A DNA stretch of 64,000 nt. Origin: Diabrotica undecimpunctata (Eukaryota; Arthropoda; Insecta; Coleoptera; Chrysomelidae). Below the pieces are notes generated by a model. The model saw nothing but the letters and a program-made list of their open reading frames with translations. It ran no database searches and was not told the origin of the DNA. A program made the translations under genes and the position numbers. The DNA is taken from contig NC_092806.1 of NCBI RefSeq assembly GCF_040954645.1, positions 117,348,458-117,412,457 of the forward strand. Reading direction: 5' to 3'. Numbering within the stretch: position 1 is the first letter of the stretch; the number at the start of each line of letters is the position of its first letter. This document shows, one piece after another, positions 11,020 to 23,318 of the stretch.

Positions 11020-13430
11020 CGTCTTCTTCTTCTTATGGTGCCGTGCACCTATAGTGCGTTGGCGAATTATCTTAAGGTCAGAAGTCTGTCTTTTGCGGCA
11101 TGCAAACGTTCGCCAGTGTTAGTTACGCCTGTCCAGTTCTTTATATTTCGCAGCCACGACATTTGTTTGCGACCTACTCCTCTCTTGCCCTCAATCTTTC
11201 CTTGGATAATTAGTTGAGGGATTGCGTATTTTTCCCCTCTCAGGATGTGGCCCAGCTATCCAATCTTTCGTGCCTTGATCAAGCTGAGCAATTCTCTCTC
11301 AGTACTTGCTCTTCTTAGGACTTCCTCGTTTCTCACCCTATCTGTCCATGGTATGCGGAACATTCTTCGCAAGGTCCACATTTCGAAGGCTTCCAACTTG
11401 TTAATGGAAGATATTTTCAACGTCCATGTCTCCATGCCGTATAACAATATGGACCATACATAGCACTTAACCATTCTGTAACGGAGATTGAAGGAAAGAT
11501 TGCGGTTACAAAGTAGCGGTTTAAATTTAAGAAAAGCTTGTCTTGCTTGTTCGGTACGGCATTTTATTTCTTGTTGAGGATCCCATTGGTCATTCACCAT
11601 CATTCCCAAGTATTTGAATGTTTTCACTTGCTCGATTGGAGCATTATCTACGTGCAGTTGTACTCTGAAAAATGCGCCCTTTCTTATTGTCATGCATTTT
11701 GTTTTTCCAGCATTTATCTTCAGGCCATATGTTTTTCCTGTGGTGTTTATTTTATTTAGTATCAACTGCATATCATGTTCGTTATCTGTGATTATTGCGG
11801 TGTCGTCAGCGTAACGAATGTTATTTATCGGGTACCCGTTGACCTTTATACCACAATCAGTGCCTTCAAGTGCCTCTGCAAAAACATTCTCCACATAGAG
11901 GTTGAACAGCATAGGAGACAAAATACACCCCTGTCGCACCCCTCGTAAAATTTCGAATTCCTCTGTGTTTGTTGATTTGTTCAGCCTCACACGTGCCTTT
12001 TGATTCCAATAGAGATTCTGGATAACTCTTATATCCTTCTCATCAATATCAGCATTGTGTAGCATTTTTATTATTTCATCGTGTTTTACGGTGTCAAAAG
12101 CTTTTTCGTAGTCGAGGAATGTGATGACTATATCTTTTCGTTGGTCCATACAGTTTTGTACCAGGGTATTCAAGCAGAATGATGCTTCGCGCGTCCCGAG
12201 TCCCTTCTTGAAACCAAATTGTGTCTCGCCGCTCAGCTCTTCTAGTTTTCTGAACATTCTTGTGTGGAGTATGCGAAGAAATATTTTAGGTAAATGACTC
12301 ATCAAGCTAATCAGTCTGTGGTCCTTGCACCTTGTCGCTCTTTGTGATTTAGGGATCATTATGAAGGTTGAACAAAGCCAATCCGTTGGAATGTGGCCGG
12401 TGTCATATATGGCATTGAAGATTGTTACCAGAGTGTCGATGTTGTCATCATCCAACAGTTTTAGGGCTTCCGTAGTAATGCCATCCGGTCCAGGGGCCTT
12501 GCCCAGTTTTGCTATTTTTATAGCGTACTCCACCTCGGCGCGAATAATCGGAGGACCGGACAAAGTTTCTGTAGATAGGTTAGTAGTTGGCAGATTCGGT
12601 CTGTTGTCTGCAAAGAGGGACGAAGCATAATCTGTCCAGATTTTGGCTAGTTCTTCCTGGGTATGTACGTAGTCGCCTTGATCATTTTTCAGGTTTGTCT
12701 CGTGGTGTTTTTTGTATATATTCGAAATTTCTTTAACCTTTTTGTGTAGTCCAAAGCTGTCCCCCTTTTCTTGTAGTGATTCTAATTCTTCACAACGCTC
12801 TTTCATCCAGATTTCCTTTGCGTTTTTAATTTTTGCTCTTATCGTACGTTGAGTTTCATTGTATTTACGTTGGTTCTGATGTATTTTGTACTGTCGGCGC
12901 TGCTCCATTAGCTCAAGTATCTCTTCCGTCATCCACTCGTTTTTGTGATTTCGTTTTATTTTACTTGCGATTGATTCATCCGCATTGGCTACAGCCATTT
13001 TCATTTTCTCGCAGGTTTCCTCTATGCAATTTACTTGTATATTTCTCAGGTTCTCGTTGATGTGGTTGCCGTATGTAGTTCTAAGCTCTTCATCTCTCAT
13101 TAGTTCTCTCATGTTTATATATTTTTTATTTGATGGTTTTTTAACCTTTGCCAGTCGAAGCCTTACATTTGCGATTAGGGGGTTGTGGTCAGATGAAATG
13201 TCTGCACCAGGGTAAGCAGCCGCTCTATTTATATAGTTGCGGAATCTTTTGTTTATCAAGATGTAATCAATTTGATTTCGTATAATATGACCTGGCCTGT
13301 CTCCAGGTGCTCGCCATGACTGTATACAATCTTCTTGGTGGGAGCTGATACCATGTATTGGATATGACAAAATCATGTTCTTCGCAAAATTCAATTAATA
13401 AGTCTCCCCGCTCATTCTCAAACTGAACGT
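11020..13430 (-). mobile_element. RTE-clade LINE, 5'-truncated, (AAG)n tail
   Basis: Covers the end of the endonuclease, the whole RT and the C-terminal domain of a BovB/RTE-type element. The 3' end (low coordinates) is a run of aag/ctt repeats at about 11,022-11,036, a tail typical of RTE elements. Homology stops near 13,430, inside the endonuclease, so the copy is 5'-truncated. Confidence 0.8.
11067..13430 (-). pseudogene. RTE ORF2: endonuclease (partial)-reverse transcriptase, lightly broken
   Basis: A 712-codon open stretch (13,394-11,256) holds RNQIDYILINKRF and SSDHNPLIANVRL (endonuclease end), KAPGPDGITTEALKL, FLDYEKAFDTVKHDEI (motif A), GVRQGCILSPMLFNLY, IRYADDTAII (catalytic Asp pair intact), KTFKYLGMMV and YGMETWTL. 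Only two lesions were found. A 4-bp insertion near 13,316 shifts the frame relative to the upstream endonuclease part (SNTWYQLPPRRLYT). A TAG at 11,258-11,256 sits just before LGHILRGEKYAI, after which the frame stays open to the natural stop at 11,067 (ending KDRLLTLR). The catalytic core is intact but the copy cannot make full ORF2. Confidence 0.85.
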
Positions 13431-15189
13431 ACGATGCAGTAATAGAAAAATTGATGAAGAAAATAATAAGTTGAAAGTTGCTTATATACGAATCACACAT
13501 CGATTCTTAGACGAATAGGAAAAGGTAAGAAACCCCTAAAAATCACGGAAGAAAAGATACAATATATTAGTTATATTATAAAAGGGTAGAACTATTAGAT
13601 TTTCTCTTGGTAATCGAAGAAAAAATTCAAGAATTAAGGATTTACGTGGATTTCTTGGGAGTACGTCAATAGACATTTTCTGAACCGCGGTCTTTTGTAC
13701 AATCATAGCCAATTGGATTGCCAATCTCTGTAGGGATATATGTGGCCTTCATAAGGAACGTGGAGTTCTTGAGAAGTGTAAACAGAAACAAAATAACAGA
13801 ATGTTGTCAAAGGAAACTCAAATACTCAATTAATTCAACAACACAAACCAATATCTAGATGGAATCTAGATGGAATAGGAATTTATATTCTCTTCAGACT
13901 TCTAGGTAAAATATAACTGTTCAAAACGCTCTTCACGTATATATTCAAACGTCGGTCAATGTCATATTCTGCTCTGAATTCTATTTTAAATGAAAGAGTG
14001 TTTTTGGCAAGAATATTGTCTTTGTTTAGGAATAGAAAGAGTAAAACAGGGTCGAATGTATAACAGATGTATCCCGAAATATAATGGGACAAAAAAATCC
14101 CAATTTAATAAAGAATGATCCGTGAAACCATAGAGATTTTAGGAAAAACTACAGAAAATATGAAGAGAGAACAAGTTAACATTATGTCTCTAATATATAA
14201 GCCATTCCTTCATTTCTCACTAAAATATTTTTTTTTGTCAACCGAAGTAATACTTTATTAGATTTAAAACAGATCTACATTGAAAAGTGAGTTACTGGTA
14301 AGTTACTGTGTATGAATTGTGAGTTTTTCCCCTTAGTTCATTGAATACTTCACCATTATGTTGACATTGCTGTTGATCATTACCAGTAGTGCAAGTTTTA
14401 TTATGTAACCATGTAGCATCTCAAAATTGATTAAATATAACAATATATGTAAAGGAATAACGTAGATACAAGATACAAGTAAAAAATTTTACACCCTTTG
14501 ATTTTTAACCCAAATATTTAAAAATGAAAGTGTGGGTTTAATTTCTCCCCTTTTGCTTTCAGAAACGTTTTGCGTTTTAATAATATTCCCTGTAAAATGT
14601 GATCGCGAACTCACCAATATCGTACAAATATAGGAGGTGCTTAAAATATATTAAGTGACACCCTACATCTTCCTGAACAAATATTTGTTTACATTCTCCC
14701 GTATCTCCGTTTTCACACATTCCCTCAGATGACTGCTGTTTGCAGTTTACAAATTAATTAGAAAATTACAACGTGAAATATCGATAACGAACAGACAGAT
14801 GGCACGTCTCCTTTTCTCGCACGTCTTCCGATAGGGCACAAGGGCACGTGGCAGACCCTACACCTCAAAGAAGCCGTTATCTGCTTTCAGTAAGGACTCT
14901 ACACACTTCAGCGATCATTCTTTAGACAGGTGGCACCCTCCGCTGGTGACCAGATGGTTCGAGGGCACTCGACTGTATCCTAATCATTGGTGGACGTAAT
15001 GGCCTTGTCTTTCGGAAATAGCCCACAAATTATTTTAAATTAATACTATTGTGTAAATAATACCCATATAAAAAATAAGCAAAATATTACCTAAAATATA
15101 ATAACCATAAATTACCACCAAGTGTTAAGACACAAAAGTTTATAAAATACCAAAAACCACATAACTAACAGAATTCTAAAGAATATATA
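13431..15189. other. No gene seen
   Basis: About 1.75 kb. Mostly AT-rich; a less AT-rich block at 14,800-15,010 shows no coding frame, tRNA-like fold or repeat that I could recognise. Confidence 0.4.
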
Positions 15190-16080
15190 TTTAAAAAATT
15201 ATTACAGAGTTAACAATAATTAGAAAAATTGAATATTCGTGGATATTGTCTAAAATTGATTAAAAACTTTTTACAAAACCAGTATTTTTGTGTGAGAGTA
15301 CCTAATACTTACTCAGTCCCCCAAGGATCAGTCCTAAGTCCTACATTATTCTTAGTGGCAATAAATAATATTATTAACAACCTTACTAAACCTCTAAAGG
15401 TTCGAGTTTTTGCAGATGACCTTGTTGTCTTTATAAAAGGAAACAACACTACATCAATGACAAACGCTTTGCAATATTTTCTAAACCAATTAGAACAGTG
15501 GTCTTTGACGTCTGGATTCAAATTTTCAGTAACAAAAACATCAGGAATGCTTTTCTCCAAAAAGGTTTCAATAAAGCCCCCTAAATAAAAATTTTATAAT
15601 ACCATCCTCTCATATATACCAACGGCAAAGTTCTTAGGTACGTGGTTTGATCAACAACTTACTTGGCAGGAACATATAAAACAAACAGTTTTAACATGTC
15701 ACAAGAGACTGAATCTAATGAAAACCTTGGCAAACCGAAACTGGGAAATAAAGATCAGGAAACTCTGTTGAGAATTTACAAAACAATAATTAGATCTAAG
15801 TAAATTAGATTGGATAAATTGCATATGCATCTACTTCAAAAACATTACTTAAAAAACTTGATAATATACACAACGCTGGTATTAGAAGTCCACTTGGAAC
15901 CTTCCAGACAACTCCTCCGAAAGCATAATGAGCGAAGCTGGCGAAACACCTCTAAACTACCGACGAATATACTTAGCTCTAGCACATGCCACATCTATAG
16001 CCTCAGATATAAACAAACCTCTCTTCTGAATTATTTTTTTAATAACAAATATATCTATTATTACAATAATAAGCCCCGTG
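15190..16080 (+). pseudogene. Jockey/I-type LINE RT fragment
   Basis: The open part (15,229-15,588) shows GYCLKLIKNFL, SVPQGSVLSPTLFLVA and VRVFADDLVVFIKG (motif C FADD), then LEQWSLTSGFKFSVTKT. Beyond 15,588 the frame is interrupted by stops, but AKFLGTWFDQQLTWQEHI, KTLANRNWE and EAGETPLNYRR continue the family. There is a short in-frame deletion before VPQG compared with other elements. Old, 5'- and 3'-truncated. Confidence 0.75.
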
Positions 16081-16120
16081 CCCCAACCCCAAATCTTACT
16101 ATGAAAGAATCCGATTAAAC

Positions 16121-16690
16121 TAGGGCGGTCCGATAAGTACTTAGCCTACAAAAGAAAAACGAAGATCTTGAAAAAGTGGCGATTTATTTCTCAACATAGC
16201 CTCCTTTTAGCTCGACAGACTTGACGCAGCGATGCTCCAACTTTTTTAATCCGTCTGAAAAATAAGTTTTCTCAAGATCTGCAAAGTAGACTTCCGTGGC
16301 AACGATGACCTCCTCATTCGACTTGAATTTCTGCCCCGTGAGTGCTTTTTTACAAGTTTGGAAACAAAAAGAAGTCGCACAGGGCCAAATCTGGAGAATA
16401 GATGGGACAACAGTTCGTAGTCCAATTCGACCAATTTCTCCATGGCGATGGAGGAGGTATGGGCAGGTGCGTTGTAATGTTGGAAGAGCACTTTTTCCTT
16501 CGCCAAATGGGTCCCAGAAAATTGTGCCATCACCTTTCCTGCCAGTCACAGTCTTCGCCTTCTTCGGATCACGTTTTCCGGGTGCCGTTCACTGTTTCGA
16601 CTGTTCTTTATATCCCCCGGGCATGCGACGAGGGATTCAATCAATTGTCATCTACAGTCAGTCATTTAATTTTCAAAATAATAAACTTTT
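16121..16690 (-). pseudogene. mariner transposase relic with internal deletion and one TIR
   Basis: Minus-strand frames give PKKAKTVTGRKGDGTIFWD-like sequence fused closely to THLAKEKVLFQHYNAPAHTS, then KFKSNEEVIVATEVYFADLEK and LKKLEHRCVKSVELKGGYVEK. This is the standard C-terminus of mariner transposase. The region between the second catalytic-Asp block and the following block is deleted and frames are shifted. The downstream TIR-like end ctagggcggtccgataagta lies at about 16,121. The N-terminal half is absent or unrecognisable beyond about 16,690. Confidence 0.8.
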
Positions 16691-16839
16691 TGCATATAAT
16701 CTAAGTAAATGTAAAGTATGATCTGGTACACTTCTGACCTGACATCATGTTTTTTACTATACCCTCTATAATATATTGATGCCACGCTATACAAATTATA
16801 TGTACTATATGTTTCACGTCGTTTGATTTGATGAGTCAC

Positions 16840-17990
16840 ATGCTAGTATTAGGCTAGTTGTTTATTTTGTAATCAGTCAAAGGCGTTTTTCAGGTCAATA
16901 AAGCAAATTTACCTTATATTTACCTTATGCTTTATATATAAATCAAATATGTCTATTATCATCCATAGTAATATGTCATTTGATATGACGTATTTCGCTA
17001 TACGTTCATGAATAAAGAAGTGCCTTCTTGGTAGTCTCTTTGTTGGTTTTTCTATTCGAATATATTCGTTATATCCTTCCCTTTCCTTTGCTATGTCGCA
17101 CGTTAGGATTCGATCAGTTGTTTATTTTCTCTTTGTTATTGTATGTATATCTATTTTTATCTATAGTGCCCTATGATATCTCGTATGTCGCTATACGTTC
17201 ATTATTGATGAAAATCTGTGTATGCCCTTTTGGTAGTCGCCTTGTTTGTTTTTTCTATCTGAATATATTCGTTATATTCTTCCCTTTTTTTATATGTTGC
17301 ATGTTAGGATTCGATCAGTTATTTATTTTCTATTCAGCCTTTTTTAAGTCAATAAATCAAAATTTGTCTTCTTGTATATCTACTTGTATTCATAGTACCC
17401 TATGATATCTCGTATGTCGCTATACGTTTATTATTAATGAAGATACTGTGTAGTGCCTTTTCGGTAGTCGCCTTGTTTGTTTTATCTGTCTGAATATATT
17501 CGTTATATATTTTCCTTTTATTTGCATGTCCCATTTTAGGATTCGATCAGTTATCTATTTTGTATTGAGCCAGAGGGCTTCTTTAAATCAATAAATCAAA
17601 ATTTGTCTTTAAGTTAAACTATTTTTAACCATAATGCCTTATGACATCTCGTATGTAACGAAACATTCAATAATAATGAAGACACTATGTAGTGCCCTTT
17701 CAGTAGTCGCCTTGTTTGTTTATACTGTCCGAATATATTCGTTATATCCTCTCTTTTCATTTGCTATGTCGCATGTTAGGATTCGAACAGTTATTTATTT
17801 TGCATTCGGCCAGAGGCCTTCTTTAAATCAATAAATCAAAATTTGTCTTATAGTGAACCTATTTGTAATCATAGTACCCTATGATATCTTATATGTCGCT
17901 ATACGTTCTTTATTAATGAAGATACTGTGTAGTACCCTTTTGGTAGGCGCATTGTTTGTTTTTTTTTCTTAATATGTTCGTTATTTCCTC
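16840..17990. repeat. Tandem satellite, ~240-bp monomer, about 4.5 copies
   Basis: The phrase ctttgttggttttt / cttgtttgtttt recurs at 17,038, 17,241, 17,472, 17,711 and 17,951, giving spacings of 203, 231, 239 and 240 bp. Each unit also holds ttaggattcgatcagttat, aatcaataaatcaaaattt and ccctatgatatctcgtatgt. The first unit is shortened. No coding frame; diverged enough that the array is old or evolving slowly. Confidence 0.9.
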
Positions 17991-19120
17991 TTATTATCTT
18001 ATCTAATTATTCTACCCCCACCACAAAACGCTCAAAAATGAGCAGAATGAACCTTAGCATTTTCTAATTGGATTTTACATGGGAAATGAAGCAGAAACGG
18101 TATAGCAGCGTTGTTACAGGTATAGATTTTACTTAATTTTATTTAGTAAAAGCTATACCTACTACTAAAGCTATACTATTTACTTCAGTATAGCCGGAAA
18201 GACACTTACAATTATTAATTTATGTTTGGTCTCAACAAAATTGCAAAAATTATATAGAAGTTTGAAGCATTGTGTATTTGGATGTAGTTTTATTTTACCG
18301 TTTCTGTTTCGTCATTTCGCCATAAAAACGATTGTGTTAAATATGCATTAATCTCATCCGCATATGTAAAGAGAGGAATAACCGGTAATGTCAGTCTCTC
18401 TGTAAACTAAAAATTATTCACTAATAACACATGCAAAATAAAACTGCGTGAAACAATAAATCAAATGTTTAATGTTTATATTTTTAAAATTGTATAATAA
18501 TTTGAAATATAAAATCACTAAACAGTGTTGCTCGATTTTCAGTAAATAATGAATTATTAATATTGAATAGTATTAAATTTTATTCGTTACTTTTGGAAAT
18601 ATTAAGTCAAATGATATCTCAGCTCTTCGCATTGCTTAGAACAGCTGTAAGTTGCCTACATTTGGCGCAACTTAACGACTGTAATTTCTAATTTTTTTAA
18701 TATACGTTTTTAGAGATAATAGAGCTTACTTTCTTCATACATACGATAAAAATATAATATGGAAAATTTTATGGATTTAGTATACTCAATTAGATTTTAA
18801 CATTTTTTAACATTCTCAGATTTTAAAATTTTTAAGTTTATTTAAAATTGTTTCATTAAATTTATAATTATTAAAATCTATTGAATTAATGAACAAACTT
18901 GAATTTTTAACTTTTTTGCAGAGAAAATTTTGAAAAATAGTTTTTTTCTTCAAACGTCAAATAATGATGACATTACTGATCTAACTTGATCCTGTCAAAG
19001 TTTGATGTCCCCGCCGGCAGCAGTTTTTTTTCCATTTCTTTGCGGCGGAGGGATAAATGTTGTCATGGCAACAATATGAAACATGTTACAAAGCAACAAT
19101 ACAAATGTCATTAACAACAA
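17991..19120. other. No gene; possible short inverted-repeat element
   Basis: AT-rich. A weak inverted pair (gaagcagaaacggtatagc at 18,088 and a complementary accgtttctgtttcgtc stretch at 18,297) and a local hairpin around tagtaaaagctatacct suggest an old MITE at about 18,010-18,320. The rest shows nothing supportable. Confidence 0.35.
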
Positions 19121-20265
19121 TTAAACATCATTTTTATTTATAGTAGTATTAAAAGTACAATTAGTTAATGAGGCATTTTCAAAATTGAAACCGTGCAAAA
19201 ATGTTCCCGACTCTTGATACGCATTGGTAATTGTTGATGATACTGATGGTCGAGAACAACTTTCAGCAATCATTCCCGATGTTGGCGAATCATGAGGGTT
19301 TAAAATTTTTTGAGCATTATCGTTCTTATTTCTTATTGAATCCTCTATATATCCTTCGGCAACCGTGCTTGATTTCCAGCCCCATGTCGTTTGAGGCATT
19401 CTAGATTTCCGCCTCCATCAATTAAAAGTGTTGCTGAAGTTCGTCGTAAAGAGTGACCCGTGTATGCGCTTGCATCGTTTAAATTTAAATAACTAGTTAC
19501 TTTTTGGGCTACTGCGCTGATTCGAATGTATTCCCATGACGCTTCGGTAACACTTTTCATTTTGGTACTTAATAAAAAATCGGTTTTCTGTGAAATTTTC
19601 AGGCCGCAGTGATGCATTCTTTTTATACAGTTTAATGTAGTTTTGACCAATTATCGTAAAAGAACTAATTTGTCGTGTTTTACTGTCTGGGATTTTGATA
19701 ATTATTACATTTTCTTTATCCTCAATGTCCACAGTCTTCATTTTTACCATTTCGTCGCATCGACAGGCGCCGGTAACCCCAATTAACAAAACAATCTGAA
19801 ATATTTTTATAATTTAGTAGAGTATACTACATGCTTTGCAATATAATTTTTTTTACCTTTAATCCTAAATACAACTTATCTGGCGCTTCAAACAAAAATT
19901 TATCAAAGTCGTCTTTAGTGAAAACTTTAGACTTCTTTACAGTATATCCTTCGCTTGTTTTTTTTTCAGAAAGGCACGTAACTTTAAAAATTTGCTTATA
20001 TCCACATTTTTTCTAATAACTAACTCGGATTTTATCATAGAGTATCGTGACCACATTGTAGAAAATTTCCATTTATTGTCATTTTCCATTATATTAAAAT
20101 ATGCCAGTAAAACGTCTTCGGTAACTTGCCGTACTCCTCTAGTATCGCACCGCACCACTCTTGGAAGTGCTTGTACGCTAACCGATACTTTATTCCGGAC
20201 TTGGAGGGCCCCAAACGTGCTACTGCATCATTAGCTGCGGACTCAATTTCGGTTAGGTTTTCCAT
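19121..20265 (-). pseudogene. Crypton-like tyrosine recombinase, broken, with one intron
   Basis: The reading starts MENLTEIESAANDAVARL at 20,265 and passes YKHFQEWC, VTEDVLLAYFNIM, and an intron with gtaaaa...ttcag borders at about 19,855-19,797. It continues through GVTGACRCDEMVKMKTVDIE (first catalytic Arg), TGHSLRRTSATLL (His-x-x-Arg box) and WKSSTVAEGYIEDS (catalytic Tyr). The tail ends with NCTFNTTINKNDV. Single-base frameshifts lie near 20,140, 19,970 (an A9/T9 homopolymer), 19,525 and 19,378. The domain order Arg...HxxR...Tyr is that of site-specific recombinases and matches eukaryotic Crypton or DIRS-type enzymes. No RT is present, which favours Crypton. No flanking repeats were identified. 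Confidence 0.8.
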
Positions 20266-20493
20266 TTTCGCACTAAATTTGCGCTTGCGGTTGCAACAAC
20301 AATAAGCTGTCTTTAATAATTGCAAACAACTGTCAAACGACTGTAACTAGGGAGACGCAAATCCCACCGACGACTTAATAATTATTTTAATTTCTAATAT
20401 CTAGACGACTTTGATAGTTGTCACAGTTAATTTCGAGTAAAAATAGCGTATGAATTGTACTATTTATGGTTGAAAATTGCTACGTTTGAAGAA
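20266..20493. other. Upstream flank of the recombinase relic
   Basis: In-frame codons continue upstream (CCCNRKRKFSAK) without stop to 20,325, so the true start could be earlier. Otherwise non-coding. Confidence 0.3.
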
Positions 20494-20636
20494 AAAATAG
20501 TATGCTTTATTCGGCAAAGAAGCGACTTTTCTTGACTTGCCCTCTATTACGGGCCTCACTTCGTTCGGCGCGTAATATCGGGCGCGTCAAGAAAAGTCAT
20601 GCTTCTCCGCCTCATAAAGTAATATACTATTTTTAT
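20494..20636. repeat. Fold-back hairpin, ~60-bp arms
   Basis: Left arm aaaatagtatgctttattcg and cttttcttgac pair with gtcaagaaaag and aataaagt...atactattttt-type sequence on the right. The GC-richer loop (cacttcgttcggcgcgtaat) stands out from surrounding AT-rich DNA. Possibly a small MITE. Confidence 0.6.
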
Positions 20637-22321
20637 TGTTGATAAACAATGTTGAACATTTCAAAATTATTTTTAATTCTAAACATATTTCGTTTAATTT
20701 TTTCAATGTCAAAAATAAAAAATATTTTACTCTCGAGTAAAAATCACATTTTTTAAAACACTTTTTTGTTCGGGCTGTTAGGTCGTTGTCTTCTGAGATT
20801 AGTTCTCGACGTTTCGCCAACACTAGGGTCTGGAATCATTTGAAGATGTTAGTGCTTTGCTTGTAAGCTGAAACTTGTAAGGCCGTGAAAGCCTAACGCA
20901 TTTTATCACTTCATATACAACTTATAAAAGTTGATATCTGATGGTATATGATAATTGCTTTTACTATTTTCCTTACAATTTCATCATATTTTCTCGAGTT
21001 GAAGCGAAACGAAAAAAGTAGATAGACGTGAAGTTGTTAAACGTCACTTTATGTTTAAATGAACTACCACTGTAACAGTAGATCGTATAAAACATTTTGT
21101 ATAAGAGTATGTAACTGTCTGTATGGAAAAATAAATCCGTTGCTTCTACTATCTTCCTTATAATTGCATTACACTTTCTCACCTATTAGGCTTTTCTAGC
21201 CCTTTAAATAAATATTTTAAAACCAAAATTAGCTAAATTAATTCAGTAGTTCTCGATTTATTATAAAAAAAGTTATACAAAGATAAAATGACGTTTTTTA
21301 AACATCATTTTATGATATTTTATAACTACATGGATCAAAAATGAACTAAAACTGTAGAGATGAAGTCGTATAAAACATTTTGAATTTACAATTAAAAAAA
21401 AGGGTAATTAATCGAGATAAAAAATATCCTATCTCCTAAGTTGGACCAACAAATACACTTTTACAAAATTTTATTACAATCAGTTCAGTTGTTTTTGGAC
21501 ATAACCTTGGACAAAAATCGTTACACGAGATTTTTATATATAAAGAAATGCAAAACATTGCATAGTTGCAAAACAAAGTGCCTTGTATAGAGGTAGAATT
21601 GAATAAAATGATTGTTTGGAATAAATATCCGTGATATCGAAATAATTCACTTTTAAATAGCTCTTGGTACTAATATTCTTTACAAGAGGATTAAAACAAT
21701 CAAAATTTTACCATGCAATCATCCTAAAAATATTTCTCATAATTGCACCCTTTTGTGCGTACTGTACCAATTGTACCTTTTTGTAGATATCCCTTTCTCC
21801 CTTCTCATCCTTTCCCCCTCTTGTTTTCTCCATCAAATTAACAAGAAATTTGTCATTTTAAAACCAAGGATAAAATTTGTATTAAAAACGATTGAGATTT
21901 CAATGCATTTAGTGTGTCTAAAATTCCCTACACACATCGCTAACTATACGTATTTAATCAATGTATGCAATGAATCAGTACAAATACGAAATCATACTCA
22001 TTGACCACCCGAATTAATCCGAAATCCAGGCGTGAATTCCACTGCTGATAGTTATATCTAGTCCACTTGAATCAATTTGTACGGAACAATGGCTACCTAA
22101 TATCCGGCGGAATGTTTGCTACATTACGCTCACAATACAGTGTCTGCTATTGAATCTCTGTGTTGCGATATGACATATCATCTCCAGATACTTATTGTTC
22201 TCAAATACTATGTCCTTAATATCCCAAATGGAAAGAGTTATTGCTATTGGGTAAATTTAACAGGATTTTAAAACAAAGTTTGAGTCTATTTAAAAATATC
22301 TAATCTTTCTTAGATTCTTAA
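20637..22321. other. No gene; one diverged duplicated segment
   Basis: About 1.7 kb. Segments at roughly 21,020-21,095 and 21,285-21,395 share order and wording (aaacgtcactttatg / aaacatcattttatg, then tcgtataaaacattttg), an old local duplication. No supportable coding sequence or RNA gene. Confidence 0.4.
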
Positions 22322-22544
22322 GGCCGTATGACACTATGCATTTTCTTGTATCATTTCTTATCGTATCGTTTCTGATATAACCAAAAAATGGATAGTGTCA
22401 TACAAGCGTATAGTTCTTATATCAGAAACGATACAAGAATTTGTGTCCGCTGCAGTTTCTTGTACAAGAAATGCGCCAATTTGTGCGAAAAAACGTAAAA
22501 CTTCGTTAGACCAAGCAGACATCAGAGAAAAGTGCCCACTAACA

Positions 22545-22680
22545 ATAACCAAGATTAGAACAGCAGTAGCCAAATTGAAAAACAATAAATCACAGGGATT
22601 GGATCAAATAGCATCGGAACTACTGAAAGTAGGAGGAGATGTATTACTAAAAACAATACATAACCGCTTTAAAAATTCTT
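22545..22680 (+). pseudogene. LINE RT finger-domain scrap
   Basis: ITKIRTAVAKLKNNKSQGLD followed by QIASELLKVGGDVLLKTIH is the fingers region of RTE-like reverse transcriptases (compare ITRLKNSKSPGVDCIPAELI in the copy at 58.5 kb). It is about 45 codons, without the catalytic core, inside the TIR element. Confidence 0.65.
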
Positions 22681-22905
22681 GATGACTTTAACGATTATTT
22701 TATATCTCCAAATAAGAGAGTAGAATTTCAAGAGCATGCCATTCAAACACATAATTTCTAAAAAAAAAACAAATAAATTATTACAACCAAATTATTTAAT
22801 ATTTCTGTCTTCCATTACAGCCTGTTGAATATCTTCAAAAATTGTGATTTCCAATTTGTCTTAATATTGGGACATTTTATTTCTTTCATTTTTGAACCAC
22901 AGTAT

Positions 22906-23155
22906 TGTTACGAACATGCTCTCGGCATGGCCCAGGTAACGGTTGCATTGCATCTCTAATACCCTTCTCGAAGTTTCGCGATGTTTTGAGTGCGAGAGAG
23001 AATAACCGGTCACGTAGGCGAATTAGAGGTGGGACTACGTCAGAATATTCTCGAACATAATACTTTTGGTATATATAGGTAACAATGTTAGAAGTAGCGT
23101 TTAGTTGTTAAGATACTACCGAACTGTAAAGTTCGTTTTATTTGATCTCGCTACA
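22906..23155 (+). repeat. 5' LTR
   Basis: 250 bp, TG...CA, preceded by target copy GTAT. It contains ttttggtatatataggtaac (a TATA-like core) about 80 bp before its end. The bases after it (gttggtgatacggtg) should be the primer-binding site, but I cannot assign the tRNA. Confidence 0.9.
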
Positions 23156-23318
23156 GTTGGTGATACGGTGTGAGTAAAGAAAATATAAATTCAGCAGTGA
23201 CTTTTGAAAAAGACTTTTGAACTTTTGAAAAGTATTGTTCGTCGGGAACATCCGCATAGATCGGTAGTGATCTTTGTACGAAAGAACATTTAAAAAGTAC
23301 GTGTGTGCCTGACCAAAG

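Noticed and set aside
11538..13215. Several plus-strand frames of 60-101 codons
   Set aside because: Antisense shadows of the RTE ORF2 on the minus strand.
14820..15010. GC-richer block suspected to be a SINE or tRNA-derived sequence
   Set aside because: I could not find A/B box order, a cloverleaf or a tail.
16296..16721. 141- and 100-codon plus-strand frames
   Set aside because: They are antisense shadows of the mariner transposase relic.
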